From Halobacillus massiliensis (GTDB lineage: Bacteria > Bacillota > Bacilli > Bacillales > Halobacillaceae): a stretch of 64,000 nt of DNA. A program made the position numbers and the translations under genes. The DNA lies in NCBI RefSeq assembly GCF_900166625.1, contig NZ_LT800499.1, forward strand, positions 3,876,540 to 3,940,539, in the 5' to 3' direction. This document shows positions 53,809 through 64,000 of the stretch, piece after piece (the stretch's first letter is position 1; the number at the start of each line of letters is the position of its first letter). Under the pieces are notes generated by a model. It saw only the letters and a program-made list of their open reading frames with translations, was not told the origin of the DNA and searched no databases.

Positions 53809-54837
53809 TTAATTCTTTCTTTCCCCATATAACTCTAAGTCTAATCCTGGATTGGCATTTAAATCATAGGCAGATCGATGTCCCTGGCGATAGGCTACAG
53901 CTCCTGCCGCAGCAATCATCGCGGCATTATCTGTACAAAGATGGAGAGGAGGAATTAACAGCTCCATATCTTCTTCTGCAAACCTCTTTTCCAAGGCTTT
54001 TCTTAAGCCACGGTTGGCCGCTACCCCGCCTGCTACGATTACCTGCTTGACTTTATGCGCTTTAGCCGCCTGATAGGTCTTTGTGGATAACACATCAATG
54101 ACGCTTTCCTGAAAACTTGCGGCCACGTTTTCCACAGGTATACTTTCATTTTTTTGTTTCGCATTGTGAAGCTTGTTGATAACTGCAGATTTTAATCCAC
54201 TGAAGCTGAAATCGTAAGATCCTTCTTCCAGCCAGGCACGCGGAAAATCAATGGAAGCTTCTCCTTCTGCGGCCAGCCTATCAATATGAGGACCTCCTGG
54301 ATATGGAAGCTTTAATGTACGAGCGACCTTGTCATATGCTTCACCGGCTGCATCATCCCGCGTCTCTCCGATCACTTCAAATGACCCGTGCTCTTTCATT
54401 AAAATAAGCTCTGTATGGCCTCCGGAAACAACGAGTGACAAAAGCGGAAACTCGAACTCCTTTTCCAGACGGTTAGCATATATATGACCAGCAATATGAT
54501 GTACACCCAGCAGTGGTTTCTGTTTAGCAAAGGCTAGTGCTTTAGCTGCGTTTACACCAACGAGCAGGGCTCCGACTAGACCGGGACCTTCTGTTACGGC
54601 AATCGCTTCGATATCGTCCATCGTGAGTTCAGCCTGCTCGAGTGCTTCTTCTAAGGTTAAAGTAATCTGCTCGATATGATGGCGTGACGCTACTTCCGGG
54701 ACGACACCGCCAAAGCGTTTATGGCTTTCAATCTGTGAAGCCACTACATTGGTGACGAGTTCACGTTCATTTTTTATAATCGCAACAGCCATTTCATCAC
54801 AGCTTGTCTCAATAGCGAGTATATATTGATCCTTCAT
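53809..54837 (-). CDS. tsaD: tRNA N6-threonylcarbamoyladenosine synthase subunit TsaD
   Basis: A 342-residue ASKHA-fold enzyme that, with TsaB and TsaE, transfers threonylcarbamoyl to A37 of ANN-decoding tRNAs. It contains [14 protein letters not shown], the metal-binding GVHHIAGH and the SGGHTEL and [10 protein letters not shown] phosphate loops. I start at the ATG at 54837, which overlaps the rimI stop (ATGA) with GGGTGGGA upstream; the longer frame is less likely. Confidence 0.97.
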   Translation of the reverse strand: MKDQYILAIETSCDEMAVAIIKNERELVTNVVASQIESHKRFGGVVPEVASRHHIEQITLTLEEALEQAELTMDDIEAIAVTEGPGLVGALLVGVNAAKALAFAKQKPLLGVHHIAGHIYANRLEKEFEFPLLSLVVSGGHTELILMKEHGSFEVIGETRDDAAGEAYDKVARTLKLPYPGGPHIDRLAAEGEASIDFPRAWLEEGSYDFSFSGLKSAVINKLHNAKQKNESIPVENVAASFQESVIDVLSTKTYQAAKAHKVKQVIVAGGVAANRGLRKALEKRFAEEDMELLIPPLHLCTDNAAMIAAAGAVAYRQGHRSAYDLNANPGLDLELYGERKN

Positions 54838-55280
54838 TTTAATCCCACCCACATGACTAATGCATCTTCCCCATTGTCTGTATAATAGTTTTTGCGAATG
54901 CCGCCCGGCACCATGCCGAATTTTCGGTACAAATGCTGAGCAGCTGTATTAGAGACACGTACTTCGAGGCTGAGCTGAATGGCTCCCATTTCGATTACCT
55001 TTTCAAAAGATTCACGGAAGAGCCTCTCTCCGTAACCTTTGCCGCGATAATCCGGATGAATCGCGATATTGGTAATATGAGCTTCATCAATTATGAGCCA
55101 TACCCCGCAATAACCGAAGATTCCACGTTCGTCTTCAATCACATAATAATGAGCATACGGATTAACCCCTCCGACTTCATTTAAAAACGTCTCCTTGGAC
55201 CAGGGAACTGAAAAAGTGGCTTGTTCAACAATTTCTACCTGGTCCAGATCACTTTTCTCCATCTCTCGAATTCGTACCAT
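54834..55280 (-). CDS. rimI: Ribosomal protein bS18-alanine N-acetyltransferase RimI
   Basis: About 148 residues from the ATG at 55280 (AGGAG upstream, overlapping the tsaB stop). GNAT fold: acetyl-CoA motif [18 protein letters not shown], then [19 protein letters not shown] and the C-terminal [14 protein letters not shown]. It acetylates ribosomal protein S18, and possibly other N-termini. Sits in the conserved thiL-tsaE-tsaB-rimI-tsaD operon. Confidence 0.93.
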   Translation of the reverse strand: MVRIREMEKSDLDQVEIVEQATFSVPWSKETFLNEVGGVNPYAHYYVIEDERGIFGYCGVWLIIDEAHITNIAIHPDYRGKGYGERLFRESFEKVIEMGAIQLSLEVRVSNTAAQHLYRKFGMVPGGIRKNYYTDNGEDALVMWVGLK

Positions 55281-55966
55281 TACTGCTTCTCCTGCTGAGC
55301 GAGCCACTTGGCCTCTGCTTCCGGCAGGCGGAGGTAGTTTGGTACAAGCTCATGGACAGAGCCTGCTTCTCTATGTGAGGCTGCTAGAGCCAGGTAAGCA
55401 GGTCTTGCGTAGTGATATGCTGCATCAGGGAAATATGCCTGATCTGCAAGAATGTTTTTAATGGTCTCCTGATGAATGGAGAGATCCTGACTTAAAAATA
55501 AAACTCGTTCGGATTGGTTCTTTAAGCTTTCAAGCCAGTCTGTCATTAAGATATTAGCTTCTTCTTTTACAGGCTGCATGTTTTGATCATAAAGTCCTGT
55601 GTAAACAAGACCTCTTCTTGCATCAAAAAACGGACAGATCAACCCATGGAACAGCCTCCCCTGGCTGGCCAATGCTTCTAAGCTTGAAATACCGACGACT
55701 GGAATGTTTAAAGACCAGGCCATTGTTTTAGCAGTAGTTAAACCGATCCTAACTCCTGTATAAGAACCTGGTCCTTTAGCTACAGCGATGCGGTCAAGTT
55801 CTTCAGGTTTTGTCTGTGTTTCTTTCATGAGTTGGTCAATCGCTGGCATAAGGCGTACAGAATGGTTCTTTTTCACAAAAGTGATATGCTCGCCAATGAC
55901 TACACCGTCCTTAACGACAGCGATCCCAAGTATTTCGTTTGATGTATCTATCGCTAATACATTCAT
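55280..55966 (-). CDS. tsaB: tRNA t6A biosynthesis protein TsaB
   Basis: A 228-residue ASKHA-fold partner of TsaD. It starts MNVLAIDTSNEILGIAVVKD and has AVAKGPGSYTGVRIGLTTAK, the dimer-interface loop. No TsaD metal site is present, as expected. It overlaps tsaE by 4 bases and rimI by 3. Confidence 0.95.
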   Translation of the reverse strand: MNVLAIDTSNEILGIAVVKDGVVIGEHITFVKKNHSVRLMPAIDQLMKETQTKPEELDRIAVAKGPGSYTGVRIGLTTAKTMAWSLNIPVVGISSLEALASQGRLFHGLICPFFDARRGLVYTGLYDQNMQPVKEEANILMTDWLESLKNQSERVLFLSQDLSIHQETIKNILADQAYFPDAAYHYARPAYLALAASHREAGSVHELVPNYLRLPEAEAKWLAQQEKQ

Positions 55967-56421
55967 TGACCCAGCTCCTTACATAACCTTGCAAAGCGGG
56001 AAGTACGTGCATCCAGCTTGATCCTGCGCGAGTCTTCCTCAAGATAATCAATCGTGATTACCAGTCGTTCATCCGGCAGATACTCTTCGATAAACTGCGG
56101 CCACTCCACAACCGTGACACCTTCTCCAAGAAAATATTCTTCAAAGCCAAGATCTTCGTCACTGTCTTCCAGCCGATAAACGTCCATATGATAGAAAGGC
56201 ACACGCCCTTTATACTCCTTCATAATTGTAAAGGTTGGACTTTTTACAGTGCGTGTTACTCCGAGGCCCTGGGCCAATCCTTTGGAAAAAGTTGTCTTGC
56301 CGGCTCCGAGCTGTCCTTCAAGTGTCAGAACATCCCCCGGTTCCAGTTTTTCTCCAAGATTTCTGGCAAGGTCCATCGTTTCTTCAGCTGTATGTGTCGT
56401 TATCGTTTTAATCATCTTCAT
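55963..56421 (-). CDS. tsaE: tRNA t6A biosynthesis ATPase TsaE
   Basis: A 152-residue P-loop ATPase of the t6A complex: Walker A EGQLGAGKTTFSKGLAQGLG, switch segment KSPTFTIMKEY and Walker B-like FYHMDVYRLED, then VVEWPQFIEEYLP. Its start overlaps the thiL end by 14 bases. The ATG at 56421 is preferred; a GTG one codon earlier is possible. Confidence 0.95.
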   Translation of the reverse strand: MKMIKTITTHTAEETMDLARNLGEKLEPGDVLTLEGQLGAGKTTFSKGLAQGLGVTRTVKSPTFTIMKEYKGRVPFYHMDVYRLEDSDEDLGFEEYFLGEGVTVVEWPQFIEEYLPDERLVITIDYLEEDSRRIKLDARTSRFARLCKELGQ

Positions 56422-57388
56422 CACGATCCTCTTGCAAATGGATATAGCCCGACTTTTCTAAAAGCCGGCGCTGATTATATTGATATAAGTAAACTTGTCC
56501 TGTAGCTTTCTTAGCGGGCTCACACCAGCCAACCTCAGTCACTGTAACGTTTTCTTCAGCTGCAGCAGCTTGAACGAACGGCCAGTCTTTTTTCCCAACC
56601 GTCCCTATTAGTTCAAAATCTTCTCCGCCTGATAACACCCAATCCTCATAATCGTCAGGAAAAAGCTCTTCGATTACTTTTGTGTAAGGAAGCTTTGAGA
56701 AATCAAGATAGAGATCCACCCCTGCTTCTTCAGCAATTTCATTAGATTCGCTGGCAATTCCGTCACTAATGTCATTTAAGCAGACCCTGGAAACTCTCTC
56801 AAGCCTTTGGGCAAAATGAACTCTTGGATCGGGCGTGCGGTGGCGGCTGATAAGAAACTCGTTCGGTTTTTCTTTTAAAAGACACTCAAGCCCTGCACGT
56901 GAATCACCCAGGGTACCGGTAGTAAATACGATATCCCCTTCTCTTGCATGTCTACGGTAGCGGGCTTTCCCTTTTGCTGCAAAACCAATAACTGTAATCG
57001 AAACACACAGTTCTTTCCCAGATACCGTGTCCCCGCCAATTAAATCCATTCGATACTCTGCTGCTAAACTCATCATGCCCGTGTAAAGCTCCTGTAATTC
57101 CTCTTCACTCCAATGAGGAGGAACGACAAGCGAAACTAAGTAATACGCCGGCGTACTACCCATGGCGGCTAAATCACTCAGATTAGCAGCCAATACCCGG
57201 TAGCCGACATGATAAGGACTCATTGTTTTTTTAGAAAAATGCACATCCTCTACCATCGTATCCACAGCAGTGACAATATCCTGTGAGGTCTGGCGAAATA
57301 CAGCCGCATCATCACTGATCCCTTTAATAAGAGAAGACTGTCGGTACGTACGAGGCTGAATAGAGTGGATAAAAGAAAATTCGTCCAT
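56408..57388 (-). CDS. thiL: Thiamine-monophosphate kinase ThiL
   Basis: A 326-residue PurM-like ATPase that makes thiamine pyrophosphate from thiamine monophosphate. It contains GISDDAAVF, the Mg-binding AVDTMVEDVHF, NLSDLAAMGSTPAYYLVSLV, GGDTVSGKELCVSITVIG and the NDISDGIASESNEIA motif. It is first gene of the t6A operon, just after the rrn/fMet/Asp cluster, as in B. subtilis. Confidence 0.96.
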   Translation of the reverse strand: MDEFSFIHSIQPRTYRQSSLIKGISDDAAVFRQTSQDIVTAVDTMVEDVHFSKKTMSPYHVGYRVLAANLSDLAAMGSTPAYYLVSLVVPPHWSEEELQELYTGMMSLAAEYRMDLIGGDTVSGKELCVSITVIGFAAKGKARYRRHAREGDIVFTTGTLGDSRAGLECLLKEKPNEFLISRHRTPDPRVHFAQRLERVSRVCLNDISDGIASESNEIAEEAGVDLYLDFSKLPYTKVIEELFPDDYEDWVLSGGEDFELIGTVGKKDWPFVQAAAAEENVTVTEVGWCEPAKKATGQVYLYQYNQRRLLEKSGYIHLQEDRDEDD

Positions 57389-57467
57389 AAAAACTGGCTC
57401 CCTCCGCGATCTTCATTCACTCACTCCATTATAGCAAGGACGGGCCTTAAATTAAATTTATGCATAA

Positions 57468-57496
57468 CAAAAGCCTTAGGAAAACCCTAAGGCTGA
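57468..57496 (-). terminator. Terminator of the rrn-tRNA operon
   Basis: AGCCTTAGG...CCTAAGGCT stem; the minus-strand side is followed by TTTTGTT. It separates tRNA-Asp from thiL. Confidence 0.75.
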
Positions 57497-57512
57497 AAAT
57501 TTAAATTGAAAA

Positions 57513-57589
57513 TGGCGGTCCGGACGGGACTCGAACCCGCGACCTCCTGCGTGACAGGCAGGCATTCTAACCAACTGAACTACCGGACC
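57513..57589 (-). tRNA. tRNA-Asp (GTC)
   Basis: 77 nt with encoded CCA; anticodon GTC (plus-strand gac, 57553-57555). Acceptor GGTCCGG/CCGGACC. Identical to the second copy at 63676-63752. Confidence 0.96.
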
Positions 57590-57648
57590 ATTCATATATT
57601 TAGGCTTAAAAAATTCTTCAACATACTTGTTGAAGGTAATAAAATAAT

Positions 57649-57726
<78 letters not shown>

Positions 57727-57771
57727 ACAATATGGGTTAACCGTAATTGGTTCCCATTAAAATATTAAGTT

Positions 57772-57888
57772 AGACGAGGCAGCGTCCTACTCTCACGGGG
57801 ATAAACCCGACTACCATCGGCGCTGAAGAGCTTAACTGCTGTGTTCGGCATGGGAACAGGTGTGACCTCTTCGCTATCGCCACCTCAT
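57772..57888 (-). rRNA. rrf: 5S rRNA
   Basis: About 116 nt; minus-strand sequence begins near GGTGGCGATAGCGAAGAGG and ends with GAGTAGGACGCTGCC. Boundaries approximate. Confidence 0.93.
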
Positions 57889-57955
57889 CGTATGAAGGGT
57901 AAACCTTCAAAACTGGATAAGACTGCTTTCTATCAAACCACGAAAGAATTAAAAG

Positions 57956-62608
<4,653 letters not shown>

Positions 62609-62733
62609 GTAGTTTGACTTGCTCATTTGCACACCGAATGTGCTTCTTAAAAAATTCGATCTATATAATATAGAAAGAAATGTTTTGACGTACTGGTTGG
62701 TTCGTTCAGTTTTCAAAGATCAAATTGTGTTAA
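62609..62733 (-). other. 16S leader region
   Basis: 125 bp between tRNA-Ile and 16S. The minus strand contains GATCTTTGAAAACTGAACG, a common leader/processing motif, and a CTATATTATATAG palindrome. No strong separate promoter was identified, so the tRNAs upstream may be cotranscribed with the rRNAs. Confidence 0.45.
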
Positions 62734-62810
<77 letters not shown>

Positions 62811-62832
62811 CAATATCACATCTAGTAAATAA

Positions 62833-62906
62833 TGGAGCGGGTGAAGGGAATCGAACCCTCATCATCAGCTTGGAAGGCTGAGGTTTTACCACTAAACTAC
62901 ACCCGC
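62833..62906 (-). tRNA. tRNA-Gly (TCC)
   Basis: 74 nt with CCA; acceptor GCGGGTG; anticodon loop CTTCCAA gives TCC. Confidence 0.95.
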
Positions 62907-62956
62907 ATATAAAGTTTAATTGATAAGTAGATTTTTTAGCATCGATAGAACTCTCA

Positions 62957-63033
62957 TGGTCGGGAAGACAGGATTCGAACCTGCGACCCCTTGGTCCCAA
63001 ACCAAGTGCTCTACCAAGCTGAGCTACTTCCCG
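62957..63033 (-). tRNA. tRNA-Pro (TGG)
   Basis: 77 nt with CCA; acceptor CGGGAAG; anticodon loop TTTGGGA gives TGG. Confidence 0.95.
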
Positions 63034-63041
63034 TAAGTAAA

Positions 63042-63118
<77 letters not shown>

Positions 63119-63190
63119 TTATTGAAGCGACATATTCTAATATATCATGCTTCAGCTTGTGTTGCAAGAACTTTTTTAAAAAAACTTTAG

Positions 63191-63274
<84 letters not shown>

Positions 63275-63312
63275 TAATTGATTAAGTAATTCCCTAAAGC
63301 TTAATTACTAAG

Positions 63313-63394
63313 TGCGGGTGGAGGGACTTGAACCCCCACGCCGTGAAGCACTAGATCCTAAATCTAGCGTGTCTGCCAATTCCACCACACCCGC
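63313..63394 (-). tRNA. tRNA-Leu (TAG)
   Basis: 82 nt with a long variable arm; anticodon loop TTTAGGA gives TAG. The genomic 3' end is ACTT, so CCA is not encoded. Confidence 0.93.
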
Positions 63395-63402
63395 AAAATG
63401 AA

Positions 63403-63478
63403 TGGTGAGCCATGGAGGGCTCGAACCTCCGACCCTCTGATTAAAAGTCAGATGCTCTACCAACTGAGCTAATGGCTC
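63403..63478 (-). tRNA. tRNA-Lys (TTT)
   Basis: 76 nt with CCA; acceptor GAGCCAT; anticodon loop CTTTTAA gives TTT. Confidence 0.95.
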
Positions 63479-63594
63479 TTAATGAAATGTTAGATCTCAT
63501 AAGTCTGTTACTTATTTTATTTAAAGCTTGTTTAAAGCACAAGAACTATCATATAACTTTCAAAAAGGTTTGTCAACCCTTTTCACACATAAAA

Positions 63595-63669
63595 TGGCTG
63601 GGCCAGCTGGATTCGAACCAGCGCATGACGGTACCAAAAACCGTTGCCTTACCGCTTGGCTATGGCCCA
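63595..63669 (-). tRNA. tRNA-Gln (TTG)
   Basis: 75 nt with CCA; acceptor TGGGCCA; anticodon loop TTTTGGT gives TTG. A 116-bp gap to tRNA-Lys holds no gene. Confidence 0.94.
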
Positions 63670-63675
63670 CCTAAA

Positions 63676-63752
63676 TGGCGGTCCGGACGGGACTCGAACC
63701 CGCGACCTCCTGCGTGACAGGCAGGCATTCTAACCAACTGAACTACCGGACC
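63676..63752 (-). tRNA. tRNA-Asp (GTC), second copy
   Basis: 77 nt with CCA, identical to 57513-57589. Confidence 0.96.
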
Positions 63753-63775
63753 CAAACCTAAATGTATGTAAAAAG

Positions 63776-63847
63776 TGACCCGTACGGGATTCGAACCCGT
63801 GTTACCGCCGTGAAAGGGCGGTGTCTTAACCGCTTGACCAACGGGCC
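63776..63847 (-). tRNA. tRNA-Glu (TTC)
   Basis: 72 nt; acceptor GGCCCGT; anticodon loop CTTTCAC gives TTC. The genomic 3' end is ACTT, so CCA is not encoded. Confidence 0.93.
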
Positions 63848-63863
63848 ATATTCAAAAATGTAA

Positions 63864-63954
63864 TGGCGGAGAAGGAGGGATTTGAACCCTCGCGCCGCTT
63901 GCGCGACCTACACCCTTAGCAGGGGCGCCTCTTCAGCCACTTGAGTACTTCTCC
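63864..63954 (-). tRNA. tRNA-Ser (GCT)
   Basis: 91 nt with CCA and long variable arm; acceptor GGAGAAG; anticodon region CTGCTAA gives GCT. Confidence 0.94.
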
Positions 63955-63958
63955 GTAA

Positions 63959-64000
63959 TGGCTCCACAGGTAGGATTCGAACCTACGACCGATCGGTTAA
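63959..64000 (-). tRNA. tRNA-Asn (GTT), partial at window end
   Basis: The 3' part only: CCA, acceptor arm CTGTGGA, T arm CGTAGG/CCTACC and the 3' side of the anticodon stem. The visible loop end TTAA with CCGATCGG matches Bacillus tRNA-Asn; the anticodon itself is cut, so the GTT call is by similarity. Confidence 0.75.

Overview
The window comes from a low-to-mid-GC Gram-positive bacterium of the Bacillaceae, most likely a moderately halophilic Halobacillus-type organism. This rests on protein style, on a groESL operon controlled by CIRCE, on Rex, TsaBDE and YdiF, and on an rrn operon followed by fMet and Asp tRNAs and thiL, an order known from Bacillus subtilis. The genus is inferred from general resemblance; no database search was possible.

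Region 1 (1-6.7 kb, minus strand) looks like a sulfoquinovose (plant sulfosugar) catabolic locus. It holds a DUF4867 protein, an SSS-family sodium/solute symporter, a GH31 enzyme with every residue used by E. coli YihQ sulfoquinovosidase, an L-fucose-isomerase-family sugar isomerase and a PfkA-family kinase cut by the window edge. A 16-18 bp operator occurs in front of both transcription units and a consensus-perfect cre site lies in the first promoter. Region 2 (6.9-14.4 kb) has decayed regulator fragments, a DUF1206 membrane protein, two copies of a small structured RNA-like element ending in a terminator, an aromatic-acid-exporter-type protein, and a PPDK regulatory protein/ppdK operon behind a CcpN-type box. 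A short relic resembling the 3' end of groEL lies at about 14.9 kb.

Region 3 (15.4-24.9 kb, minus strand) is an alpha-glucan (probably dextran/isomaltooligosaccharide) locus: GH66 dextranase-type enzyme, secreted GH31 alpha-glucosidase, secreted modular GH27-like enzyme with a binding module inserted in its barrel, and a LacI-family regulator whose 5' end carries an 11-G tract and no clear start codon. Palindromic LacI-type operators and cre-like sites sit in front of these genes. An IS21-family element with a frameshifted istA, intact istB and a 5-bp target duplication (24974-27616) separates this locus from groEL-groES.

Region 4 (27.8-57.4 kb) is a core block in B. subtilis order (groEL, groES, ydiL, ydiK ... 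rex, moaC, ydiF, tsaD, rimI, tsaB, tsaE, thiL). It is split between ydiK and rex by about 19 kb of accessory genes: transporters, acetyltransferases, VOC proteins, an XRE regulator/membrane protein pair, a small potassium channel, an FdhA-like dehydrogenase, an ECF sigma factor with a ClpP paralogue, a 1138-residue membrane protein and a flotillin. A family of about 165-bp repeats with GTTCCGTT/AACGGAAC ends flanks this insertion. A dense cluster of DnaA boxes lies between ydiF and tsaD.

Region 5 (57.5-64 kb, minus strand) contains tRNA-Asp, tRNA-fMet, 5S, 23S and 16S rRNA, then twelve tRNA genes lying upstream of 16S, the last cut by the window end.
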